Part shown: positions 32,783-40,645 of the stretch, in pieces | Layout of the letters: each line of letters opens with the position of its first letter | How positions within the stretch are numbered: position 1 is the first letter of the stretch | Assembly (NCBI RefSeq): GCF_001675285.1 | Contig: NZ_LSGQ01000003.1 | Span: 310,001 to 374,000, forward strand | Reading direction: 5' to 3' | Source: Elizabethkingia miricola | GTDB lineage: Bacteria > Bacteroidota > Bacteroidia > Flavobacteriales > Weeksellaceae | DNA length: 64,000 bases | Program-made: the position numbers and the translations under genes | The notes under the pieces: model-generated | What the model was told of the DNA's origin: nothing | The model's database searches: none | What the model saw: only the letters and a program-made list of their open reading frames with translations

Positions 32783-32834
32783 CAGATTCAAAACATTATA
32801 AGATATGATTGAATCTGTTGAGCCATAATGTTTT
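32781..32834. other. overlapping inverted repeats with H-type pseudoknot topology, convergent intergenic
   Basis: Stem 1 pairs AACAGATTCAA (32781-32791) with TTGAATCTGTT (32809-32819). Stem 2 pairs AAAACATTAT (32790-32799) with ATAATGTTTT (32825-32834). The 5' arm of stem 2 lies in the loop of stem 1 and its partner lies outside, so both can form together as a pseudoknot or compete. It is located between convergent genes where a simple terminator would be expected; neither strand shows a classical T run. Confidence 0.6.
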
Positions 32835-32842
32835 CAGAAAAA

Positions 32843-33568
32843 CTAAATACCCAAAAGATTAAATAGATCTTCCTTTTTGGTCAGGGCTATAGGAATTACC
32901 TTACCATTATTTAGTTCCGCAGTATTTCCGGAAATAGATTTTATAGCACTTATTTTTACAATAAATGACCTGTGTATTCTGAAGTGTTTTAAAGGTAACA
33001 ATATGTCTTCCATTGATTTTAGAGTCGCTAATGTTGTAAGAGACTCCGAGGACGTTACAATTTTTAGATAATCTCCCAAAGCTTCTATGTAAAGAATGTC
33101 TTTCAGGGTTACCTTTACAAGTTTACCATTTACCTTTACAAATATGTGATCAGAAGAAGATAATTCTGGTTTTAAAGACTCGGGAACGGTACTTATTTTT
33201 GCTGAATCAGCTCTTTCTTTTGCTCTGTTTACAGCTTTCAAGAACCTGTCGTATGCGACTGGTTTTATAAGATAATCAACAACACCATTTTCAAAGCCAT
33301 CCAATGCAAAATCCCGATGTGCAGTGATAAATATTATTAATGGAGGTTTGGTAAGGGAACGGATGAGGTTTATACCATTGATTTTTGGCATTTGAATATC
33401 ACTAAAGATTATATCTGTTTCGTTGGACTGCAGATAGGTTAAAGCTTCTATAGGATCCTCAAAGGAGGCTCTTAGTTCCAGAAAAGGTATGGTCTGTACA
33501 AAACCAACAATCAGTTCTTTACCAATAGGTTCATCATCAACAACGATACAGCGTAATTTATCAGCCAT
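32843..33568 (-). CDS. LytTR-family response regulator
   Basis: A 241-residue cytoplasmic regulator. The receiver domain has the acidic pair 'VDDEPIGKELI', phospho-acceptor Asp in 'IIFSDIQMPKINGINLI' (~residue 57) and conserved Lys in 'VDYLIKPV'. The C-terminal LytTR DNA-binding domain contains 'KVTLKDILYIEALGDYLKIV' and 'HFRIHRSFIVKISAI'. It is the output partner of the histidine kinase encoded immediately upstream (2-bp gap). LytTR systems often control cell envelope or transport genes. Target genes are unknown, but the collinear TonB receptor is a candidate. Confidence 0.92.
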   Translation of the reverse strand: MADKLRCIVVDDEPIGKELIVGFVQTIPFLELRASFEDPIEALTYLQSNETDIIFSDIQMPKINGINLIRSLTKPPLIIFITAHRDFALDGFENGVVDYLIKPVAYDRFLKAVNRAKERADSAKISTVPESLKPELSSSDHIFVKVNGKLVKVTLKDILYIEALGDYLKIVTSSESLTTLATLKSMEDILLPLKHFRIHRSFIVKISAIKSISGNTAELNNGKVIPIALTKKEDLFNLLGI

Positions 33569-33570
33569 TT

Positions 33571-34734
33571 TTATTTTAAATTTATGGATAGTGAAACAGA
33601 AAAATAAGTTTCTTTGTCTTCTATTTTAAATTCATGTTTGTCGGGGTAGATCAGAGCTAGCCTTTTCTCAATATTTTTAATTCCGATTCCTCCCAGAGCA
33701 GCCTTTTTGGAAGGTTTTTTTTCTTTATTATTCTCAATGAGAAAATTAAAAATATTATCAGCAATATTTATATTTATTTTCACAAAATTATTTTCCGGTT
33801 CTTTCAGTCCGTATTTAAAAGCATTTTCTATGAATGTAAATGTCAGCAGAGGAGCAATCAGTAGACCCTGTATTTCCTCGGGAGTGTTGATATTTAATGA
33901 AATATCTTTGTTTTTGGAGTGTCGCATTTTCTCCAGGGAAAAATAATTGCGGATAAAATCTAATTCTTTTTCGAGAGCGACCTTTTCGGTGTCCGACTCA
34001 TATAAAGAGTAGGCCATAAGGTTTGAAATACTGATAATAGTTTGAGGAGCAGAAGGATCATTTTTAACAACCAAGCCATAAAGATTGTTCATGGTATTAA
34101 ATAAAAAATGTGGATTGAGCTGAGATTTAAGAAAATCTTTTTCTATGTTTAAATTTTGAAGCTCTAAATCTAAAGTTTGTTTTTGAAAAAATATAGTTCT
34201 GCTAAAAAGCCTTGTAGTGTCAAAAAGCATTTTTGTAAAAAATAGCGGTGAAAATGAATAAATAACTTGTATCGTATTCCCCAATACAGTTTCTACTGAT
34301 AAGGCTTCCGAAAGCTTTAAAGCCGCATTTTTCTTTATAATATCCTTTAGGAACCCATTGTGAATATCAATATTAAAATAATTCAGTACAACAAGTTGTA
34401 AATGGTTAACAAATAACCATGTATAGACAGCAAGGGGCAAGCACAGAATAAGAAATAAAATCCCAAAACGGCCTTTAATGATATAAGGAATAACCAGATA
34501 GAAAAGCAAATAAAATACAACAATATTATTAATAGCAGCTCTGGAGGTGATTAAGAAACTAACTGTTAGTGGTAGTTTCAGCTCCATTATATAGTATAAA
34601 AATAATAATGTGGAAATTAAAATCCACATGCTCATATGGCATAGGACTCTTATAAGAGGCGTATAATGCTTATCGAAATTTATATTAGAAATTCTTTCTA
34701 AAAAAGGAGTCATTTTCTGATGAGGTATGTGCAT
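33571..34734 (-). CDS. LytS/YehU-type sensor histidine kinase
   Basis: A 387-residue inner-membrane kinase. About four hydrophobic segments span residues ~28-195 (e.g. 'MWILISTLLFLYYIM', 'FGILFLILCLPLAVYTWLFV'). The His-kinase motif of this family, 'LKSQLNPHFLFNTMNNLYGL', follows (His near 211). An ATPase region with 'FTFIENAFKYGLKE' (N box) and 'GGIGIKNIEKRLALIY' (G box) completes it. There is no recognisable extracellular sensor domain, so the signal is probably membrane-borne. It is encoded directly upstream of its LytTR response regulator, and a -7 element lies 28 bp before the ATG. Confidence 0.92.
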   Translation of the reverse strand: MHIPHQKMTPFLERISNINFDKHYTPLIRVLCHMSMWILISTLLFLYYIMELKLPLTVSFLITSRAAINNIVVFYLLFYLVIPYIIKGRFGILFLILCLPLAVYTWLFVNHLQLVVLNYFNIDIHNGFLKDIIKKNAALKLSEALSVETVLGNTIQVIYSFSPLFFTKMLFDTTRLFSRTIFFQKQTLDLELQNLNIEKDFLKSQLNPHFLFNTMNNLYGLVVKNDPSAPQTIISISNLMAYSLYESDTEKVALEKELDFIRNYFSLEKMRHSKNKDISLNINTPEEIQGLLIAPLLTFTFIENAFKYGLKEPENNFVKININIADNIFNFLIENNKEKKPSKKAALGGIGIKNIEKRLALIYPDKHEFKIEDKETYFSVSLSINLK

Positions 34735-34761
34735 ATTTTTACTTAATCATTTAGAAAGAAG

Positions 34762-34769
34762 CAAAAATA
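34762..34769 (-). promoter_or_regulatory. -7 element of the kinase/regulator operon
   Basis: TATTTTTG on the minus strand, 28 bp before the kinase ATG, indicates transcription separate from the upstream gene. Confidence 0.45.
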
Positions 34770-34857
34770 TCATAATTATTAATCCGTGAAGTAAATTTTA
34801 TCGAATAAAAAAGAAAAGCTTACAAAATAAATAATGTAAGCTCTTGGATCAAGCATA

Positions 34858-35520
34858 TTAATCTTGTTTACAGCTGTCTTTGATTTTAGAAAAAAGCTCC
34901 TTCTCTCCCCATGTCGGATAGTTTTTGCCTGCAGGCTTAAAGCTGGTAAATAATTCTTTATTTTTCTGAAGTTTACTGCAAAGATCATTATCTTTTTTTC
35001 CCATGAAGCTATTCATCCTATCCTCAAATAAATTCAGTAAATATTGAGGTCTTGGATTAGCAGGGTTTATAGTAATTGCTTTTTGATAATTGCTGATAAC
35101 ATCTTTGTAGTATATCTGTCCGTTTTTCTGTGGATCCTGAGATATTTTAGCATAATAGTAGTAACCTAATAATGTATATAATTCAGATTTATCAGAAGTC
35201 GGATTGTCTAATAGTTTTTCAATCCGTTCTTTAGCATCTGTTAGTATTGCTTCCTTTTTATCAGGATCAGTAAAGAAGGACATAGAAGTTTCCATATAAC
35301 TAACATAGTATGACGGTAGCCAGTAATTGGAATCTAGAGATTCTATTCTTTTAATTTCATTGATCGAATTTTGTATATCACTTTCAGTATGGACAGCTTT
35401 TGCCTTTTCCAGAGCTCTTTCCAGAAATTCTTCTTTTTTTTCAGAAGATACGTTAGATTGTGCCATACAGTGAATTTGTATTAGAATAAAAGCTGCAAGA
35501 GGTAATGTTTTTAGTTTCAT
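34858..35520 (-). CDS. secreted TPR-like protein of unknown function
   Basis: A 220-residue protein with signal peptide MKLKTLPLAAFILIQIHCMAQ. The rest is helical with TPR-like spacing: 'EFLERALEKAKAVHTESDIQ', 'YTLLGYYYYAKISQDPQKNG' and 'YKDVISNYQKAITINPANPR'. The last is a good TPR helix pair ending in NPxNP. It ends with 'WGEKELFSKIKDSCKQD'. It is encoded 100 bp after the TonB receptor on the same strand and before the kinase, so it may act as a periplasmic accessory of the receptor. This is inference. Confidence 0.7.
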   Translation of the reverse strand: MKLKTLPLAAFILIQIHCMAQSNVSSEKKEEFLERALEKAKAVHTESDIQNSINEIKRIESLDSNYWLPSYYVSYMETSMSFFTDPDKKEAILTDAKERIEKLLDNPTSDKSELYTLLGYYYYAKISQDPQKNGQIYYKDVISNYQKAITINPANPRPQYLLNLFEDRMNSFMGKKDNDLCSKLQKNKELFTSFKPAGKNYPTWGEKELFSKIKDSCKQD

Positions 35521-35620
35521 AAGGTTAATTTTTGGCGTTAAATTGGTGGTTTTTTGTTTTAAGTATTGTGTATTTAATTTATATATGATGTAACAGGTGT
35601 ATTCTCAGAATAGATTATTG

Positions 35621-37783
35621 TTAGAAGTTCGATACATCGTATGCAGAATTGTTTTTAAGTGATATGAAAATACCGATATAGAAAAATCTGTTTCTTGAGG
35701 CTGTAATGGGTTCATTGTTGTAAAATCCGTTATTATTTGGATGCTGTGCAAATCGATAAGAGAAAATATTTTCCCGTCCCAATAGATTAGATAGAGAAGT
35801 ATACAGAATTACCTTTTTCCCAAGCAAAATACTTGCATTAGCATCCAAGCTGCTGTATACCGGGGTTTTCGATTGGTTGAATCCTTGTAAAGCCGGATTG
35901 TTGTAAGTCCTTCCGCTGGCGAATGTATGGGTAATTCCGAAATAGGTTTTAATAGGTGATATGTAATAAAGCGCATTTAACCTGATATTATGCTTTGATG
36001 CAAAAGATGGCGTTGCTGTTTCAGTGTACTTTTCATACAATCTTTTAGAATCATTGTAAGAGTATGAAAGTGAATATTTGAAATTTTTGATACTCTTATC
36101 GTCCGAAAAATAAACATCAAAACCCTTACTGTCTCCAAATCCGTTAGAGGTATACTCATTATCCTTCCATAAATGTAAGTTTGAGTATTTCTTGTAATAA
36201 AATTCTGTTTTCAGGCTGATACCGTGATTGTCATAACTAAAGCTGGCAATATATTGATCTGAAATTTCTTGGGATAGATTATTAGATTTGGCTAATACCA
36301 CATTTCCGGGTAATTGGTAATATCTTCCATATATTAATGATGACTGGAACTTTTTATTGATATAATCTAATGATAATCTCGGATAGAAAACAGATGATTT
36401 ATTGTAATCATTATATTCTGCTCTTGCTGAAATATTTGTATATAAGCCCTTATGTAACCTTAGTTGATTGTCTGCAAAGATTGCTGATATAAAATAATTG
36501 AGTTTTTGATTCTGCAATTTCTGGTCATTCAGGTAATATTGATTGTCATAGTTTCTTATAAAATTTTCAACGCCAGCAGTTAATTTATAGTACTTGGAGA
36601 ATGTTTTTCTAAGTCTGAATTTTGCATGGATTTCCTGTTGTGCCTCATTATAAGCATCACCGCTAACTTGTGTATTACTGTATTTGTCATCTACTCTTGA
36701 GAAAGCCAGTCCTGCAAAATATTGTAATCCGTTTTTAGGCTTTGTTTGGTAAGTTGTATTCAGGTAATAGTTATTTTCTGCCAGTCCCAGATCTCTGGAT
36801 TGTAAAGTATTTATATCATTATACTCTCTGTTGAAATCAGTTCTGTTGTAGCCCCAGTAAACCTTTAGTTGTGATTTGTCTTTAAATATATTTTTAAATT
36901 GTCCTTCCCCGGAAAAGTTGCTATAATCTTTTTTCCAGGTATAGCGGTCAGGAAAAATACGGTTGTATAAACCCAGATTTGTATAATTGAGGTTAAAAGA
37001 TACAGACTGATGCTCTTTTCCCAAAGTTCCGCCACCTCCAACACTAAGAGGAGAAAAGTTAATACCCAGTTTGGACTCACCAGAAACATCTTTCGTTTCC
37101 ATCGGTAATACTGATGACAGTGCCTGCCCGTATTCTAATTCGTATCCGCCCAGAGATAAATTGATTCCTTTAAAAATAAAAGGGGAGAATCTACCACGGG
37201 ATGGTGTATCCTGTGCATTTGCAGTATATGGTGAAAATACATGCATGCCATCAATATAAGTTCCCAGTTCATTACTGTCTCCGCCACGAATATAAAGCTT
37301 GCCATCTTCGCCTACTTTCTGGGTTCCGGGTAATGATTGTAAAGCTCCCATAATATCACCATTAGAGCTGCCGGTCATTACAACATCCAGGGCATTCAGC
37401 TGTTCTACACCTCTGCTTTTTCCTAAACTAAAAGAATTGGCAGAAATAACAACTTCATCTATGGATTTGGCTTTTTTGTCGACTATTATATTTCCCAGAT
37501 CCAAAACTGATGGTGAATTGCTATCCAGGCTGATTGACTTACTTTCATATCCTGTAGCACTTATAATCAATACCATTTTTCCAGGAGCCTGGTCTTTTTC
37601 TATATTGATTTTAAATTGCCCTTGTTCATTTGTAGTATCCCCCAGAATTGTATTTTCCAGATATATATTTGCTCCGGAAATTGGGGATTTGGCTGTGCTT
37701 TTGATAAAACCGGTAATACTTGTTTGGGAATAGACTACTGAAAAAATAAGTATTGCGGATAGAGAGAATAATTTATTTAACAT
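35621..37783 (-). CDS. TonB-dependent receptor with carboxypeptidase-regulatory-like domain
   Basis: A 720-residue outer-membrane receptor. Signal peptide (MLNKLFSLSAILIFSVVYSQ), then a CarboxypepD_reg-like domain (residues ~22-105: 'ITGFIKSTAKSPISGANIYL', 'GQFKINIEKDQ'). The plug carries 'GDIMGALQSLPGTQKVGEDG' and 'KLYIRGGDSNELGTYIDGMH', followed by the barrel. It is not a SusC (no SusD partner, shorter barrel) and resembles the CirA/BtuB-like flavobacterial receptors of unknown ligand. The collinear TPR protein and LytS/LytTR pair suggest regulated uptake of a signal or nutrient. An exact -7 element precedes it. Confidence 0.9.
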   Translation of the reverse strand: MLNKLFSLSAILIFSVVYSQTSITGFIKSTAKSPISGANIYLENTILGDTTNEQGQFKINIEKDQAPGKMVLIISATGYESKSISLDSNSPSVLDLGNIIVDKKAKSIDEVVISANSFSLGKSRGVEQLNALDVVMTGSSNGDIMGALQSLPGTQKVGEDGKLYIRGGDSNELGTYIDGMHVFSPYTANAQDTPSRGRFSPFIFKGINLSLGGYELEYGQALSSVLPMETKDVSGESKLGINFSPLSVGGGGTLGKEHQSVSFNLNYTNLGLYNRIFPDRYTWKKDYSNFSGEGQFKNIFKDKSQLKVYWGYNRTDFNREYNDINTLQSRDLGLAENNYYLNTTYQTKPKNGLQYFAGLAFSRVDDKYSNTQVSGDAYNEAQQEIHAKFRLRKTFSKYYKLTAGVENFIRNYDNQYYLNDQKLQNQKLNYFISAIFADNQLRLHKGLYTNISARAEYNDYNKSSVFYPRLSLDYINKKFQSSLIYGRYYQLPGNVVLAKSNNLSQEISDQYIASFSYDNHGISLKTEFYYKKYSNLHLWKDNEYTSNGFGDSKGFDVYFSDDKSIKNFKYSLSYSYNDSKRLYEKYTETATPSFASKHNIRLNALYYISPIKTYFGITHTFASGRTYNNPALQGFNQSKTPVYSSLDANASILLGKKVILYTSLSNLLGRENIFSYRFAQHPNNNGFYNNEPITASRNRFFYIGIFISLKNNSAYDVSNF

Positions 37784-37820
37784 TTGACTGGTTTTAGTTG
37801 TTGTTTATTAATTTATGGGT

Positions 37821-37828
37821 CAAATGTA
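37821..37828 (-). promoter_or_regulatory. -7 element of the TonB receptor gene
   Basis: TACATTTG on the minus strand, 38 bp before the ATG; no TTG at the expected spacing. Confidence 0.45.
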
Positions 37829-38082
37829 GAAGGGTAGGATAACTGATAAAATTTTTTTCGATGAGATAAGGGTTTCAGTGGACGAATATGATCAGCTTAT
37901 CGGTGAACAATTTTATAAATCCCGGCTGTATTATAAAGAAAGATACTTTCGGATGCTATGTTTATATGACGGGAAATATCTTTCGTGCTTTTTATTGGGC
38001 AGTTTATTTTCTAATAGAAAACAATGCCTATTTTTGTCTAAGTTGCAATTATAAAAAGTATATAAATCCGGGTTAACAGAAA
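37829..38082. other. intergenic region without a convincing gene
   Basis: The 299-bp gap between the TonB receptor and the XRE gene holds a short open frame on the plus strand with poor protein character. The only clear signal is TATTTTTG (38029-38036), a -7 element for the XRE gene 47 bp further on. Confidence 0.4.
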
Positions 38083-38625
38083 ATGAAAACAATAGTTCAA
38101 AAATTGAGAGAAGAGCAAAACCTTACTCAGACTGAACTCGCAGAGAAATCCGGAGTTTCATTAAGAACTGTTCAGCGGATTGAGGCCGGGAATATTCCCA
38201 AGGGCTTTACCTTGAAAGCTCTTGCCGGAGCATTGGAAGTTACCCCTGAAGATCTGGTTGATAGAAAAGAAGAAACTCTTAATGTTGACAGAGCCAAGTT
38301 AATTAATCTTTCCGCTTTAGCCGGTCTTGTTATTCCGTATGGAGGAGTTATTTTTCCGCTGATATTGACATGTAAAACAAAGGACGTCAAAAACAGAGCG
38401 ATTGGGAAAAGCATTGTAAGTATTCAGATTATTTTGGCCCTCGCTGTATCTGTTTTTATGATTATAAGTCCTTTCATTCAGAAAGCACTATCTGTCCGAT
38501 TTCCGCTTTTTATTATTCCACTTATTATCTTCATCTGTCTGAAATTATTTGTAGTTATCCACAATGGTATCTGTCTTAATAAAAAAAGCGATATTTTTAT
38601 TAAGCTGAAAACCAGCTTCTTGTAA
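38083..38625 (+). CDS. XRE-family helix-turn-helix protein with C-terminal membrane domain
   Basis: A 180-residue protein. Residues 1-60 form an HTH_3 domain ('LREEQNLTQTELAEKSGVSL', 'RTVQRIEAGNIPKGFTLKAL'). After a linker (DRKEETLNVDRAKL) three hydrophobic helices follow ('LSALAGLVIPYGGVIFPLIL', 'SIVSIQIILALAVSVFMI', 'FPLFIIPLIIFICLKLFVVI'), resembling the DUF4870 membrane domain. It is therefore a membrane-tethered DNA-binding protein, perhaps sensing membrane state. The neighbouring plus-strand gene (an aspartyl-protease-like membrane protein) starts 87 bp later and could be its target. Confidence 0.85.
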   Translation: MKTIVQKLREEQNLTQTELAEKSGVSLRTVQRIEAGNIPKGFTLKALAGALEVTPEDLVDRKEETLNVDRAKLINLSALAGLVIPYGGVIFPLILTCKTKDVKNRAIGKSIVSIQIILALAVSVFMIISPFIQKALSVRFPLFIIPLIIFICLKLFVVIHNGICLNKKSDIFIKLKTSFL

Positions 38626-38712
38626 TTTCTGACATAAAACTGACGTAAGATTGTCATATTGTTTTTGTGGGAAAACAGATTGTTAAATCCGAATCTTGCA
38701 CAAAAATCTGAA

Positions 38713-39627
38713 ATGAAAATCTTTAAAAAAATTGTATTAGCCTTTTTAGGTGTTTTAGTTTTAGCCTTGATAGCAGGCTATATTTATTTTGATCAAAAGT
38801 TTACCCCGGAAAAAAACTATCTGACTGTAGAAAAAGAAAGTGGAAAAATCCCCATAACCTGGCCGGGAGAAAATAAAAATGTATTGTTAGTACCTATTCA
38901 TTTTTCCGGTGATTCCACAGTATATTATTTACAGTTTGATACAGGATCACCTTATACCTTGTTTTATACCAAAGCTATAAAGAATATAAAAGGAATTGCG
39001 ACTTCAAATGAGCGAAGCAGGACAACATTTTATCTGGGAAATACAACAGTGACTTCGGATAAATTCAGAATTATAGATAATGGAGAAAGCTCTGATAAGA
39101 ATGATTCCTTAAAAATTATCGGTACACTGGGAGCAGATATTCTTGAAGACAGAAAAACCGTTATCAGCTTCAAAGAAAATTATATTGTTTTTAATTTGCC
39201 TGATACCCCGGACGATTTTAAAAATAATCTTGAAGACTTCACATTTAAAAAAAGGCATATCATTATTCCGGCACTATTGAAAGGTAATAAAGAGAAATTC
39301 CTGTACGATTCAGGAACCAGTGCTTATGAGTTACTAACATCCAAAGAAATATGGGAAGTCTTAAAGTCAAAAGATTCAAAAGTTATTAAAGAAAAAGCCA
39401 ATTCCTGGCAGAATGTTTTAACCACTTATACAGCAAAGACAGATAACCTTATAAAAATAGGAAGCAAAAATATACCGCTAAACAATGTTACTTATGTAGA
39501 AGGTTTTTCGCAGGCACAATATTCTATGATGAAGTTTTCGGGTATGACAGGAATGCTGGGGAATCAGATATTTATGAATAATATTCTCTATATCGACTGC
39601 TTTAATCATAAACTAGGCATTGAATAA
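38713..39627 (+). CDS. membrane-anchored retropepsin/pepsin-like aspartyl protease homologue
   Basis: I chose the ATG at 38713 (304 residues); an upstream in-frame TTG is less likely. One N-terminal helix (IVLAFLGVLVLALIAGYIYF) anchors a periplasmic domain. Two aspartate motifs are visible: 'LQFDTGSPYTLF' (DTGS, ~residue 80) and 'FLYDSGTSAYELL' (DSGT, ~residue 200). They are separated by 'IIGTLGADILEDRKTVISF', which matches the flap/'G-x-x-G-x-D-x-L' part of retropepsin-like folds. A monomer with two catalytic Asp motifs suggests a pepsin-like bilobal enzyme. Substrate unknown. A related single-DTG protein is at 53110. Confidence 0.75.
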   Translation: MKIFKKIVLAFLGVLVLALIAGYIYFDQKFTPEKNYLTVEKESGKIPITWPGENKNVLLVPIHFSGDSTVYYLQFDTGSPYTLFYTKAIKNIKGIATSNERSRTTFYLGNTTVTSDKFRIIDNGESSDKNDSLKIIGTLGADILEDRKTVISFKENYIVFNLPDTPDDFKNNLEDFTFKKRHIIIPALLKGNKEKFLYDSGTSAYELLTSKEIWEVLKSKDSKVIKEKANSWQNVLTTYTAKTDNLIKIGSKNIPLNNVTYVEGFSQAQYSMMKFSGMTGMLGNQIFMNNILYIDCFNHKLGIE

Positions 39628-39782
39628 AGCATATTATTCCTGTTACATAATACTTTAGTTTAGCTTTTAGAAAATAGTAAACAAATTTTATTATTATTAT
39701 TAATTCAAATCATATTTGTAAATATTATCTTTCCCTTTACTGGTAAATTTTGTATCTTTAGTAGGTATTAAATAATTGAGCT

Positions 39783-39920
39783 ATGAAAGAGTCTGACAGA
39801 AATATACCAAACGGACTTGTGCTTGGTGTTATTGGAATACTTGTTGTGATGATCATTGTTTATCTCATTATGGCTTTATTTTTTCCGGATGTTTTAACTT
39901 CTATGAGTGAAGCAAAATGA
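39783..39920 (+). CDS. 45-residue single-pass membrane peptide
   Basis: ATG 39783 to TGA 39918-39920 encodes MKESDRNIPNGLVLGVIGIL and 25 more residues, with one long hydrophobic segment (VLGVIGILVVMIIVYLIMAL) and a polar C-terminal tail (TSMSEAK). The sequence is protein-like and lies alone in a 368-bp gap, with a near-consensus TATCTTTA 30 bp upstream. Family and function are unknown. Such small membrane proteins often modulate larger membrane complexes. Confidence 0.5.
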   Translation: MKESDRNIPNGLVLGVIGILVVMIIVYLIMALFFPDVLTSMSEAK

Positions 39921-39995
39921 TCCTGAAAAATAAATATGTGTGACCAGATACAACAAATGTTGCTTTTACAACGTTATTAATGATGAAAATTAATA

Positions 39996-40604
39996 ATGAG
40001 GAAATTATTTTTTGCTTTTTTAGGGGTACTGATCTGGACAGGAGGCAAGTCTCAGTCCGCTCGTTGTTATGATCTTAGTACAGTTCTGAAGGTAGAGCCT
40101 ACCCCAATCTATAAACAGCATCTCGATGCTTCGGCAAAGTTTAATATTAACATTCTGGAGAATTCCAAGAGTATAAATAAGTACACTAAAAAAGGGAAGC
40201 TTGTTTCTATAGGAAGTCTTGGGAAAGGTTACCGGATTCAGAAACTGGATTATAGCCGGGCTTATTTGGTCCCAAAAGCGAAAACGACGCTTCGGGGCAT
40301 CGCTAAAAAGTTTAATGCCAATACTAAAGGAAGTACTTTAACAATAACATCTCTTACCAGAACTCTGGAAGATCAATGCCGCTTGCGGAGAGTAAATCCC
40401 AATGCTTCTTTGGGAATCAGTTCCCATAACTATGGTAACTCTTTTGATATTTCTTATGTCCGCTTCAATGACAGACATAAGTCTAACCCAAGGCTGGAAG
40501 CAGCGCTGGAAAAGGTACTGAATGTTTACAGAGACGAAGGAAAACTTTACTATATTAAAGAAAGACAGCAGAGCTGTTATCATATAACAGTAAGAAACTA
40601 TTGA
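39996..40604 (+). CDS. DUF5715 family protein, M15-peptidase-like
   Basis: A 202-residue secreted protein with signal peptide MRKLFFAFLGVLIWTGGKSQ. The core 'TLTITSLTRTLEDQCRLRRV', 'SLGISSHNYGNSFDISYVRF' and C-terminal 'QQSCYHITVRNY' copies the pattern of M15 D,D-carboxypeptidases (S-x-H-x-x-G-x-x-x-D...H). The metal ligands His, Asp and His appear present, so it may cleave peptidoglycan stem peptides. Two Cys residues are far apart and may pair. It is convergent with the phytase-like gene across a symmetric terminator. Confidence 0.75.
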   Translation: MRKLFFAFLGVLIWTGGKSQSARCYDLSTVLKVEPTPIYKQHLDASAKFNINILENSKSINKYTKKGKLVSIGSLGKGYRIQKLDYSRAYLVPKAKTTLRGIAKKFNANTKGSTLTITSLTRTLEDQCRLRRVNPNASLGISSHNYGNSFDISYVRFNDRHKSNPRLEAALEKVLNVYRDEGKLYYIKERQQSCYHITVRNY

Positions 40605-40606
40605 AT

Positions 40607-40637
40607 AAAAAGCCTTCAGATGACCTGAAGGCTTTTT
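40607..40637. terminator. bidirectional terminator
   Basis: AAAAAGCCTTCAG-ATGAC-CTGAAGGCTTTTT is a 13-bp symmetric stem between convergent genes. Confidence 0.92.
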
Positions 40638-40645
40638 CATGAAAT

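Noticed and set aside
37888-38076. A 62-codon open frame in the gap before the XRE gene
   Set aside because: Its end overlaps the XRE promoter region, and the composition is that of AT-rich non-coding DNA. I cannot support it as a gene.
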